From the NCBI GenBank assembly GCA_028673005.1, contig CM054114.1, positions 19,458,637-19,522,636 of the forward strand: 64,000 nt of DNA. The letters are read 5' to 3'. The DNA comes from Tanypteryx hageni (lineage: Eukaryota > Arthropoda > Insecta > Odonata > Petaluridae). Positions 1 through 11,100 of the stretch are shown here, in pieces (positions within the stretch are counted from its first letter, which is position 1; every line of letters begins with the position of its first letter). Below the pieces are notes generated by a model. It was not told the origin of the DNA, ran no database searches, and was given only the letters and a program-made list of their open reading frames with translations. A program made the position numbers and the translations under genes.

Positions 1-1713
1 ATTGAAAGAACAGCATCAACAGAAAGGTGGAGAGAGACGGAGAGAAATAAAACCGATACCTCACTCTTAAATTTGGTGCATGTTGGGATATCTTTTAAGC
101 CCGCAGAATATAAATATAAGAAAGACAACCAAAATCTTTATTTTCCACTATACGCATTTGTGATTCGTTGGACTTTGCACATTTTCTCCAATAGTCGTAG
201 ATAAATTTCTTCGTCATGCTCTCGTTGGAAAATTGCTTGTTTGTCGTAGTAACACGCAAGAAATCGTGTCTCCCAGCAGCGTTTAACAATAAAACACGCT
301 ATGCCCGGTGAGAAGCGCATTAGCTGGTAGCACGTTGGAAGATAAGTCTCGCTCATGTGAGAAATGTTACTTGTAGCTGATACGACTGCTGTTAAAACCT
401 GCCTTTAGTACAAATAACTCCTTCGAGAAACGTTCCGCGGTGCAGTGGGGAAAAAATAAAGAAAGTGCTAAATGTATGTGCATTGAGGACGATAATTTCG
501 CTGTCATTTTGGTTTCCAGACTCAAAATTCAGATTAACGATCGTCTTGGTAAGTAAAGAAAAAAGTGTTGCGGTCAAGAGGAACATTTACACAAGTAGAT
601 GAGATCACAGATATCAGACTAAGCTATTTATGCTTCAAGTTTGGGTAGAAATAACATAATTTCAGCAAATGAGTTCAAAGAAATATCACTAGAATCATCA
701 CAAAGCGTGTTTCAAACTGTAATACAATAACATAATGCAATATCATTGATTTCAATTATTTTGTTTGTTTACGAACACGTGCATAACTACATGCATGCAC
801 AATGTGCATTGCACATGTGCTTTTATATTATATCTCCGGCCTATTTCTTTAACTGAAGGCATATCGTGTATTTATAATCTAGGTACTTGTGAAATTTCAT
901 CGTGTAGCAAATGATGATTGTCAAATGAGAACCTCTAATAGTGGCACTTAACTCCTAAATGGCTGGTCAAATGCATAAATAAGGCTCTTTTGAAGGGTTA
1001 TTTTCCCTTTAAAAGTGTTATACGGACAACCACTGATCGGTAATTATAAGGACTCAATCATCATTAGAGTTATTTCGTCTAAATAGATAACCATTTAACG
1101 ATATCGGAATAAATAACAGGGCGTCAAGGACACTCTTTTATGTTTTAATTTCATATTCTCCTATTCTCTTAACATCTTGATAGTATGCAAGATGTCGTTT
1201 CCCCTTGAAGAAAAGCGGAAAACGAAATTCGATATCTTCTGGACGGAGGCGTGTTTTATTGGCAGGATGGTGAAAAGCGGTTTAAGATAGGAAAAATAAA
1301 AGTTCCGTCCTCCCGCACCATTCCGTAATGGTTTGTGGTTCACGGGATGGGGAAGGGGAGGAGGATAAGAATAGAGAGTGACTGGCAGATGGATAAGGGC
1401 GAGAGATAATGCATAAAAGAGAAGAGAGAATTGATAGATAAGTAGATAGATTATTGCATTTTTCATGAAACCGCCGCCTTACAACATCAATTTTGGTTTC
1501 TCGAACGCGAAGTATCTAGGTATGTTGAAACAAGATGTGAAAGTACATGGAAAGTAAATGGAATACACAGGAGATTTCAAAGGCGTTCTTTATGGAAAAT
1601 GCGCATAAATCGGTATCAAAAGATTTGGAGGTAATCAAATTATTATCTCTGAAACTAGAAGTCGTAATTATATGGTCTCGCGGACTTAATTCTGGTAAAT
1701 GTTGTCCTCAATT
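1..1713. other. AT-rich stretch, no gene recognised
   Basis: I see no conserved protein, RNA gene or element end here. Short open frames are scattered on both strands, with no family signature and no codon bias that stands out. A short purine-rich patch lies near 1345-1440. This is most simply intergenic or intronic DNA. Confidence 0.6.
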
Positions 1714-1799
1714 CGAATGTATTTATATATTATATCTCACAGGTATGACAAAAAATCGAATGTATTTATATATTATATCTCACAGGTATGACAAAAAAT
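1714..1799. repeat. Two-copy tandem duplication, 43-bp unit
   Basis: The unit starting CGAATGTATTTATATATTAT occurs at 1714-1756 and again at 1757-1799 with no visible difference. Identity of the copies suggests a recent duplication. It lies just upstream of a dispersed repeat at 1803-2060 and is not itself seen elsewhere in the window. Confidence 0.9.
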
Positions 1800-1802
1800 G
1801 TT

Positions 1803-2060
1803 GTTTTCACTTTCTCCATACGAAGTATAGGGAAAAGTATTGTTTTCATGAAAAAAATCGACTTCGAGATTTCAACGGAAATACACGTTTTGAGGTCCCC
1901 TGAACATGTTTTGACCATTTTCTGATGATGTCTGAGTGTATTTATGTGACAGCTTTTTGTTGGTGCTCGAACTCAAATACTATTAATCAGGTCAACGCCA
2001 AATATTGTATTTAACATTTTTATGAAAAGTCACAGAACTGATTAGTTGTTGGTCAAAAGT
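1803..2060 (+). repeat. Dispersed repeat family A, copy 1
   Basis: This stretch matches the reverse complement of 54450-54703 over about 250 bp. Shared blocks include AAAAGTATTGTTTTCATGAA, CCCTGAACA..TTTTGAC.ATTTTCT and AACTGATTAGT. The two copies are diverged by substitutions and small indels. No reading frame survives. It is a decayed interspersed element of unknown class, probably a retroelement tail or a non-autonomous element. Confidence 0.75.
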
Positions 2061-2332
2061 ATGCATATGCCTTAATATTTGATAAATGAAAAATGTAGCG
2101 GAACAAATGTTGTAAATTTGGTATTAAATTTTAATAAGGATCCCAGGTACTCAATTAAAATTCGTCCAGTGCTTAATGATATGAAAGTTATGACAGACGG
2201 ACGTACAGACGAGACGTGCCCATATGGCGTTCCGTTACTGCCGCTTCGGTGGTAAATAACACCGAAAAGGGATTACACTACAATCGTTCGCCGGCAAAGA
2301 ACGTCTAACAGTTTAAGAAATCCCATCATCAT
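2061..2332. other. Unassigned stretch with GACGGACGTACAGACG motif
   Basis: No gene is visible. The segment 2150-2260 carries a GACAGACGGACGTACAGACG motif followed by CCCATATGG. A weak echo (GACAGATG, then ACGGACGGACACGACC and CCATATGG) occurs at 62860-62895, so this may be a fragment of a low-copy interspersed repeat. Confidence 0.35.
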
Positions 2333-3457
2333 TATATATAGACGTTCCTTACAGAGGAGGATATAACATACTAGTAGAAGGTGCTTGCATTCTGCAAGCA
2401 TACCATCTCACCTTGAAAAAAAAATTATTTTTCAGAGAGATATTTATCATTACAAATCCTACCTCTAAAAAATTTCAGCTCCATAGCACATTAGGAAATA
2501 CATAAACCTTGAAAATATGTTTAAATAATTGCGAATTTTAGCTCCCGCATTGTTGCACTTTTTTCAAGATTTTCGTTTTTTCTAGTCGGTTTTGCACAAA
2601 ATCCTACCTAAGAAAAAAATTTCGAATCTCCAGGTCATCTGGAAGTGCCTAAACATTAGTATCCTCCACCTCCTCCGTAAGAAACGTCTATATATAACTA
2701 GTAGTTGGTGCTGGCATTCTGCAAGCATATCATCACACCTTGAAGAAGCATTCATTTCCCAGACAGATAATTCAACATTAAAATTATTTTTTTAATTCTA
2801 AAGATTGCACGATTTTCATTTTTCCCTTATGTAAAAATAATAGATTAATACAATCCCCAAAGTTTTCAATTTTTAAAATTAAATACTTTCTCCATTATGG
2901 AGTACTAATGCTACACATTTATGCCAAATTTTAAAGTTGTAGCACTTCTAGAAGTGAAAAAATATTTTTCTAATTGTTTAAATTTTAAACATTTTTAACA
3001 GCCGCCGCAATATATTTATGGAGAGGCTAAAACATTTATTTGTGCAACTGCACTACTCTGTAAATAACTTGAATATTTCAGCTTCCTAACTCATCCCGTA
3101 GTACCCAAACCGTTATCTATTTGTTTAAACTTTAAGAATTTTTAACATTAAAACAAATCAAAATATCAAAATTTGTTTAATTCTAATTTCGTTTTTTTTA
3201 CAAATCCTACCTCTAAAAAATATTTCAGCTCCTGAGCGCATTCGAAAATACATAAACCTTGAAAATTTGTTTAAACAATTGCGAATTTTTAGCGGCCACA
3301 TTGTAGCACTTTTTCATGATTTTCGTTTTTTCTAGTCGGTTTTACACACAATCCTACCTTTGAAAAAAATTTCGAATCTCCAGCTCATATGAAAGTGTCT
3401 TAACATTAGTATCCTCCTATATATCATTATATATAGACGTTCCTTACAGAGGAGGAG

Positions 3458-3545
<88 letters not shown>

Positions 3546-4868
3546 ATGATACTAATGTTTAGGCACTTCCAGATAAGCTGGAGATTCGAAATTTATTTCT
3601 TAGGTTTTTGTGTAAAACCAACTAGAAAAAACGAAAATCTTGAAAAAGTGCAAAAATGCGGCCGCTAAAAATTCGCAATTGCTTATCAAATTTTCAAGGT
3701 TTATGTATTTCCGAATGTGCTACGAAGATGAAATTTTTTCTGTAAGTAGAATTCGTAACAAAACGAAATAGATATTATACAAATTTTGATATTTTAATTT
3801 GTTTGGAAGTTAAAAATTCTTAAAGTTTAAACAATTAGGTAAATGTTTAGATACTACGAGGCAAGTTAGAGAGCTGAAATTTTAAAGTTATTTAGAATTA
3901 AGCCTATTTAAGCGAATGAACATTTTCATTTATCCATAAAATTCTTATTACGGCCGTTAAAATATATTGAAATTTAAACAATTAGATAATTGTTATTTCA
4001 CTTCAAAATGTGCTACAAATTTAAAACTTGGCAGAAATAGATGGAATTATTAGTCCACTGTGGAAAAAGTATAATATTCCTAAAATTGCAAATATTAGCT
4101 ATTGTTTTACACCATTAGTGTTCCATAAGGAAAAAAACGAAAATCGGTCCCGAGGAGAAATCTTTTAAATTAAAGAAATATTACCCATGATGAAATATCT
4201 CACTGAAAAATTAATGTTTCCAAAGAAGAGGCGAAATGCTTGCAGTATGCAAGCACCTTCTACTAGTATGTTATATAGACGTTTCCGAATGTGCTACGGA
4301 GCTGAAATTTTTATAGATGTAGGATTTGTGAAAAAACGAAATATGGAATAGGGAAATTTTGATATTTTAATTTGTGTTGGCGTTAAAAATTCTCAAAGTT
4401 TAAACAAATAGGTAACTGTTTAGGTACTACAGGACGAGCTAGGAAGCTGAAATTTTCAAATTATTTACAGAGTAGTAAAATTGCACAAATGAACATTTGA
4501 ATCTCACCATAAATTAATTGCGGCGGCCGTTAAAAACGTTTAAAATTTAAACAATTAGAAAAATATTATTTCACTTTTAGAAGTGCAACAACTTTAAAAT
4601 TTGGCGGAAATGTGTAGCATTAGTACCCCATAATGGAGAAAGTATAAAATTCTTTACATTGCAAAGTTTGGGAATTGTTTTAATCTATTATTTTTACGTA
4701 AGGGAAAAACGAAAATCGCTGCGCAGGTGAAATCTTAAAATTAAAGAAATATTTGTAAAATGAAATATCTGTTTAAAAAAGGAATGTTTTTTTTTTTCAA
4801 GGTGAGATGATATGCTTGCAGAATGAGAGCACCTTCTAGTAGTATTTATTAAAGGTATCATCCTAATA
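2333..4868. mobile_element. 2.5-kb nested palindrome, Helitron-like arms
   Basis: Four related arms are arranged around a central (AT)n. Arm A (2333-2697) and arm B (2698-3460) read in one orientation. Arm B' (3544-4266) and arm A' (4267-4868) read in the other. B and B' pair over about 720 bp with scattered mismatches; A is a shorter, internally deleted relative and A' is nearly full length. On the minus strand of A/B and the plus strand of B'/A', each arm ends with a hairpin of the type TGCTTGC-loop-GCAAGCA, then CCTTCTA, then CTAG (2371-2374, 2698-2701, 4263-4266; 4836-4839 with a decayed hairpin). A hairpin shortly before a terminal CTRR is the classic Helitron 3' end. The other end of the arms carries TATATAGACGTT, which also recurs inverted beyond the CTAG of arm A. 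No Rep/helicase is encoded. A non-autonomous Helitron/Helentron-like element that inserted repeatedly into itself is my best reading; a foldback element is the alternative. Confidence 0.6.
3461..3543. repeat. (AT)n microsatellite at palindrome centre
   Basis: An essentially pure AT repeat of about 83 bp forms the centre of the inverted-repeat structure. On one strand the flanking arms and this tract could fold into a very long hairpin. Confidence 0.95.
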
Positions 4869-4984
4869 ATTGTAGAATCGTAGTATAATATAGCGCAACA
4901 ATGGCGTGGAGTTTATTCTAGTTGATTTTCACGAAATTCCGATTTACTCCCAAATGCCCTCGAGTATTTTGATTAAAATTCATC

Positions 4985-5123
4985 GAAGGAGGAAAAGAGG
5001 TGGAGGAGAAGAGGAAGGGTAATAGAGAGATTGAGACGGACGAAGAAGAAGTTTAGGGGTAGAGTGAGAGAGAAGAGTAGGAAGTAGAAGAGAAAGGGGG
5101 AAGAGGTGATGAAATAGTGGAAG
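4985..5123. repeat. Purine-rich tract (GGA/GAGA)
   Basis: The plus strand is rich in GGAGGA and GAGAGA runs. It directly abuts the inverted LINE tail at 5124-5191, lying on the 3' side of that element. On the element's own strand the tract is pyrimidine-rich, the same arrangement as beside the plus-strand LINE tails elsewhere. Confidence 0.8.
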
Positions 5124-5191
5124 GATAGACAAACGTCTTTATTTCTGCAAAACGGAGACTATTTAGTTACTTCTTACACTTAAACTTAGTC
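5124..5191 (-). mobile_element. LINE 3' tail, minus orientation
   Basis: Read on the minus strand, this stretch carries TTTAAGTGTAAGAAGTAACT followed by AAATAGTCTCCGTTTTGC and AATAAAGACG. This parallels the tails of the CR1/L2-like LINEs at 32941-33022 and 36765-36843 (TTAAATGTAAGAA, ATAGTCTCAATTTCGCCC, AATAAAGACGATTATC). The copy is strongly 5'-truncated: nothing coding is seen to its right. It is diverged and probably old. Confidence 0.65.
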
Positions 5192-5574
5192 ACTTTATGC
5201 AGGTTATATTGTAACGTTTTTCATGTATGCATAGGTTATAAAGAACACAGCAAGATTTGATAGACATTTTATGTCTAAAATAAAGGCATGATATTTAGTT
5301 GTGTGGGGGTGAAAAACGGAGTAATCGGGGTCATTCATCAAATAAAAAAAATCTCACTGCAGGGAAACGCCCACTAAAAACTCTCCGCATTTAGCTAAAG
5401 CGATTTACATATATTTTCACATCCCAAATATATTTGCTGCGTTAAAAACAAATTATAACTATAATTGTATGGTTTTAGTTTAATTGTATGGTTTTAGTTT
5501 AGTCAGTTTAGAGTAACGGTGCTGTAATTGTTTGATTCTTCATCGTATTTTTAAAAAACAACTTTTATTGAATT
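5192..5574. other. Unassigned AT-rich stretch
   Basis: No gene or clear element is visible. A short direct duplication TAATTGTATGGTTTTAGTTT occurs around 5463-5500. Confidence 0.5.
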
Positions 5575-5720
5575 ATATTTTTTTATCTCTCCCATATCCC
5601 ACACTTAATTTCCTAATAATACAAACAACCGTGCTCTCGGAAGGATTCAAACCCGCTATCCCAGCCAGACTCTCACAACCCCTCTCCCAATACCGGCAGT
5701 GCAGTGGAGTGGAGTTGAAG
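5575..5720 (-). mobile_element. Decayed tRNA-derived SINE
   Basis: The plus strand has CTCTCGGAAGGATTCAAACCCGC, which matches CTCTCGGCAGGATTCGAACC in the better preserved SINE at 15761-15948. It lies after the same AATACAAACAACCG-like spacer. Read on the minus strand, GGGTTTGAATCC is a mutated Pol III B box. The A-box half is poorly preserved. I infer an old member of the same SINE family. Confidence 0.5.
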
Positions 5721-5982
5721 AGAGAAAGGAGGAAAAACTGGAGATGAAAGGATGTTATAACGATAGGGAAAATCTGAGGTATGGGGAACCAGTAGTAGGA
5801 TTATGAAACGCAAGAAGGTACTTTGGATTAATGAGGGATGGGAGAGAAGAATGCGGGAGCTCTTAGAGATGGATTTAGATAAATAACAGGCGTAGATTAA
5901 CCTCGCCCTCCCAGCATTTAAAAGAGTTTAAAGCGAACGTTGTAGCTGGACAGGATAGAGTGGATTTTCACAATTTTCATAC
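5721..5982. other. Unassigned stretch before hAT MITE
   Basis: No feature is recognised. The composition is mixed, with purine-rich patches at 5710-5760 and 5820-5870. Confidence 0.5.
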
Positions 5983-6312
5983 GTCTAAAGCAGGGATCCC
6001 CAAACTTTTTGAGAGGGCCACATAAAAATATTGAAAGTGCTAGGCGGGCCGGATCGAAAAAAAACTTTCAAAATTTTATTCTATAGTTACCTAAGCATAC
6101 ATTCATCGTATATAAGAATAAGTAAACGTGAATAAATGTAAGAAAAAATTCTAATGCAAACAATTTGTTGCTGAAATTACATGATTGATATTTGGCGTTA
6201 AATTGGAAACATTGAAATTATGATGTTTATAAAATTTCCGCGGGCCGGATAAAGCCCTTTCGCGGGCCGGATCCGGCCTGGGGGCCGTAGTTTGGGGACA
6301 CCTGGTCTAAAG
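5983..6312. mobile_element. hAT-type MITE with 8-bp target duplication
   Basis: The element itself is 5991-6304 (314 bp). It begins CAGGGATCCCCAAACTTTTT and ends AGTTTGGGGACACCTG, giving imperfect terminal inverted repeats (CAGG, then TCCCCAAACT). It is flanked by the perfect 8-bp direct repeat GTCTAAAG at 5983-5990 and 6305-6312, the target-site length expected of hAT transposons. The interior is rich in GGGCCGG motifs near both ends and codes for nothing. It must have been moved in trans by a hAT transposase. An intact duplication indicates a fairly recent insertion. Confidence 0.92.
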
Positions 6313-7706
6313 GGTCGGCTGAAAATGAGAAGCGTGGCCACGACAAAAAAATTACTCTAGTTTGGAAATTTTATATTTTTCTTTTGCATATTTTCTCGAA
6401 CCTCTTCCATTTCCCATCTCCATTCCCGTTTCCATTTCGGAGATTGGTATCCACCGAGTGGCATAAATTCTTCGTCGTCTAGACGACCGGCAGAGGAGTT
6501 GTAGCGTTGCGCTTTTGTCATTTATTTTTGTGGTTTAGAAAACATATCCCCGATAGGATTGTAAAAAAGAAAAATGTTCGGTATCCCTCTTTCGAATATG
6601 CCGCGTCGGAATTGCAGAATTGCATCCACTCAGCTTGAACCTTTTATGTAGAAACGGTACTTGAAAGTCCACTGTTATTGAATGCAAATATTTGCACTCT
6701 GTGACCCAATGCTGTAATTGCGTTTTCTTCTTCTCGTTTATGGCATTTTATTTTGGGTCAGTAGGAAAATGTATGGCTTGCAATAAATCACTGCGTGCAG
6801 ATGATACATCTCGGGCTAGATTTCATCATTGGGGATTAACATTTAAAATCATAAATTCATAGTGATTAAAGATGCAGAACTTAGTAGCAGCGTTTACTAC
6901 CTCGATGAAAAGTGTGAAAACCTGTGTATTCTCTACTAAGTTGTGAACCCCGGTAATATTTTCTAAGATTGAAATTGGCATTCCCATGAATGCATTTTTT
7001 GATAGTTGGAGAACAAAATCTTGTTGGCGATGTGATCATTGGGCTATTGTGTTTCGGATCCTGAAGAATTTTGTCCATCTTTTTTGCATGGAATTCCCAT
7101 TTGCAAAATAACAAAAATTCTTAACATGATGAGTTGACTTTGCACTTGGAGAATCTACTATTTTTATGTGAGTCTGTTTTTTTCAGATCAATCCAAAAGT
7201 TTCTGCGCATTTCGAACTGAATTACTATATCTAGTGCCGCCAATCATGTTCGAAAGAGCTAAAATAAACCCTCTGGTGCATATGAGCACCCGATTCCAAA
7301 AAAACTTACATTATTGTCGAATTGGAAAACTTATGTGGAAAATCCAGCGGTAATATGTGTTTTGATTTAATTGAATTTAATAGTGTTATAGCGTATTATC
7401 TTTCTCTCCAAATTGGTATATCATTCACAGATTTATACATATTTAGGTGACATTATTATAGAAAATCTTTATAACCTGCGTTGTAACGTTAATAATTGAA
7501 GATTGTTATTATTTAATAAACTGCGTGTGGGCTGCGGGCATTTATAACGATGATGATTTTAAGCATGCAGATTTCTGACTGACTTCGCAAAAGTTTTTAC
7601 GGGCACCACTAGTATATCATATAATAGCCAACTTCCGTATTTTTGTCCTTGCTTAACCGTTTGTTGTAGCAACGAAAACAAACAAACCATAGAAACAGCA
7701 TTCACG
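6313..7706. other. No gene recognised
   Basis: This AT-rich sequence has only short open frames (at most 77 codons) on both strands, none with a recognisable domain. I see no repeats or element ends in it. Confidence 0.55.
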
Positions 7707-8116
7707 TTTCTCTCGCCCTTCCATTCTCTCTCTCTCTCTCCTCTTCCTTCCTCATATTCTCTCTCTCCCTCCCTCCCTCCCTCCCTCCCATTCTCTCTCC
7801 CTCTCTCTCCCTTCCTCCCACTCTCTCTCCCTCTCACTCCCTCCCATTCTCACTCCCTCCCATTCTCACTCCCTTTCTCCCTTCCTCCCATTCTCCCTCC
7901 CTTTCTCCCTTGCTCCCATTCTCTCCCTCTCTCCTCCTCCCCCATTCTCTCTCTCTCCTTACCCCATTCTCCCACGCTCTCTCTTTTTCTTCCCATTCTC
8001 TCATCCTCTCCCTTCCTCCCATTCTCTCTCCCTCTTCCTTCCATTCTCTCTCCCTCTTCCTTTTATTCTCTCTCCCTCTTCCTTCCATTCTCCATCTCTC
8101 TTCTTCCTTCCCCTTG
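7707..8116. repeat. Polypyrimidine low-complexity tract
   Basis: About 400 bp of CCATTCTCTCTCCCTC and CTTCCTTC type units lie on the plus strand, irregularly repeated at roughly 20-25 bp. The overlapping open frames on both strands, rich in Ser/Leu/Pro or in Arg/Glu/Gly, are products of the repeat. No LINE tail is seen at either edge. Confidence 0.9.
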
Positions 8117-11100
8117 CTATACTTTTAATATTTGAAACTGAAGAGATATCTTGTTATGCCATTTCTTATTTACATGGATACTTAACTGACCTTGAATTCA
8201 TATCAATGTCATATGCTTACGGTATTGAGATTGGCAACATTGTCGGTCGCCATGAAAGGAAAGTATTTTCATTGAAAAAACTCGAGATTTTGTAGTTTGT
8301 GTCAATTTTGAAAAAATTCGATCTGTATTTGACATTTCACTGTAGGAAAATGAAACTTCATAATTTTCTTTGTCCTCGAGTTCAAGCGCTGATTTTATAA
8401 GTTGATATTTAGTAATTTTTATGTACAAATGAAAAATATTCTGCAATCATCTCCATGTATTTAAATGGGGAAAATGAAATCAGAATATATATTTTTGTTA
8501 ATAAATTCTACGAATGATTTTGTTTAAAAACCATCCTACCACCCAATACTTGTTATTGCGGTTAAAATTACACATTCCACTTGTCTCTACATTATTTAGT
8601 TTTTGAGTTACAGATACATACTTATACTTGACCGGACACCGCCTCAGACACTAAATTATTTGTATATATAGTATGATTAACAATTTAGAAAATATTTTTA
8701 AAATGTAAAAAAAAAAATATTTTTAATGGAGAATTCCTAGTGGTAAAGAAAGACCCAGGAATATTGAACAATTATCAAAACCTAACTAAGAGAACATTTA
8801 ATAGCAGGATTAACCTCAAAATATGAAAGACACTCATAACAGAACAGCCCAAAACTGTAATATCATGCCAAGCAATCTTGGAGAGGTAATTCTCGTCATC
8901 GTTAACAATCGATATTCGCGCAGCAATTGCATGACGACATAGTGTCCAAAACCGTGATCTTAGCCTGAAAATGATAAAAACGTAGCCATGTTCTTCCCTT
9001 GTCCATAATTCCAAACGTATCGCGGCACGCCGATAGCTTTTTTGCGGTTCACCATCGCGCGGCGGCAAAACGATTTCGGAGAGCTAGCTGATTCGGAAGA
9101 GCAACAAGCCTCTCATATAATCTCATTCCTCCATGCAGCATATGAGAGGATGTTTTTGGCATGGGTGGGGCGTACCGCGCTACTCTATCCCGCTCGTGCT
9201 GTATCCGACGTGGCACTCTTCCCAACAAGATTTTCCAAGCTATATTCCACCATCGAATCAACCACTTAACAATCCATGATCCTCTCCAATCTAATCTCGC
9301 CGATACCCGCTCACTCATATGAACCATATACAGCGCGCCCATCATCCCGTTGCCAACCCCTTTTCATTCTCCATTCGAATCCGTCCTGGAAGACAAAAAA
9401 GGATAGTTTCTTCCATTTTTTTGCCCGCGTCTCGAATTTACGATTTAATCCGTCTCGCAAAAATCGATTCAACTCTTCGATTGAGTCAAAACGGATCGGA
9501 ACACTGTTATTTCAACTTCCTGGCCCTATTACGAGGGGATTTGTCACCGAAGAGTCGAATGTTTTATTGCATGCTGGCGTAATGCGGTTGAAATTTGGTA
9601 ATTTAACGGAATTGCACGAGTAACTGCGTATATATGGTGGTGATTTTCGAGTTTCAGATGTTATTGTTTCAATGTGTGTTTCATTCTCCATGCCGATTTC
9701 CGTTGGTGGCATAAACTATTTGCCATGTGATAAAATGTCAAAGAAATCCAGTATGAACAATTGGAATCAGAGAGTTTTCTTACAAAATAGACTAAAGTTT
9801 TGCAATTATATTGATGATAATGTATTTGGAAATGATACTGAAACAGCAGTAGCCTGAAAAGACTTTTCTGATAAAAAAAGATAAATGACTAAATCCAACA
9901 CGCCTTAATTATTGTTAATCTATTCGTATGTTCTTCATGCTGTTACTCTCAACTCCTTGCAGGATTCTTAAAGGATAATCGATGATGATTTTCATTACCA
10001 TGTCAACACTTTCGCTAATGCAATTTTCGTAGTCAACATCGTGCTGATGGAATGACTTTTTGCTTAAGTTTTGTTTTTATAATAAAGTTGCCGTCAGTTT
10101 ACTAAGTAATGATATTTATTGGCATTTCTTTGTAACGTGGGAATGCATTTGCTGTTAGATAGATCCTGTATGTCGGCTTAAAAACAAAAAGTGTTTCTAT
10201 TCGGATATGTAACTTTCAACCACTGAAGTAGTTATTTTAAATCATGACCACATATTCAAGAAAACGGCACTGTCTAGTTGTGACACACGGTAACATCGTT
10301 TGAAAATCCATAAAATTGATCTAAAAAGTGTCTTTAGCAAATGTAGGGAACTGAAATTATTTTTTAACAGTCAGCATCACCTATTTATTTGCTCTTTTTA
10401 AAAATGTCTTCCTCAAATTGTTATAATGTTAATTTATCTTCATTGGTTCTTCCAACCAGACGCTCAATTTACTAGGGGAAATCTTTGAGATAATTTGTGT
10501 GCTTCGTTTCGTAGTTAGGTGACGTAGTCTTATGGCTGCTTGTTGGTGAACGATTTTCCAAAGAATATAATCGCCGCTCTCCAAAGATGATTGTTAAAAT
10601 TGTACCAATGTTGCCGTCCATTCGATACTGTGTATTTTAATAAGGATATTACTTGGCTTCCATTAATCCAACGCCATATTAAGGCCATTACTTCTACCAT
10701 CTTTTCCGTTCACAAATCGCTTCTAATATTCTAATATTGTACCGACCTTTTACTACATCCACTCGTTCGTTAGGCAACAATTCCACATTTTCCCTTTATT
10801 TCATAATTCGCTGCGTTTTGCAGCCTGCCCTCGGAGACGTTTTTAAGAGGGTCTTCCTTATCCAGGTCATTTCCGATATTATATACTTTTTAATTGTCGC
10901 CGCCTTCTTCCATATACCATTAAATTTGTTTCATATTTTTGGGTGAACAATTGCACGCGCACACACGCACTCCCAGCTAAAATCTGCAATAATATACTGA
11001 AAAACTTCATTTATTGTCAAAATTCTACTATTTTACTGAACTAACAGATTTTCATCTAATCTAATCGCTGATTAAAATTATGGAATAACTTGCATATTTT

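Noticed and set aside
8775..9623. Cluster of overlapping frames on both strands in GC-richer DNA
   Set aside because: Frames overlap on opposite strands, none exceeds 115 codons, and none resembles a known family. Higher GC alone lowers stop frequency.
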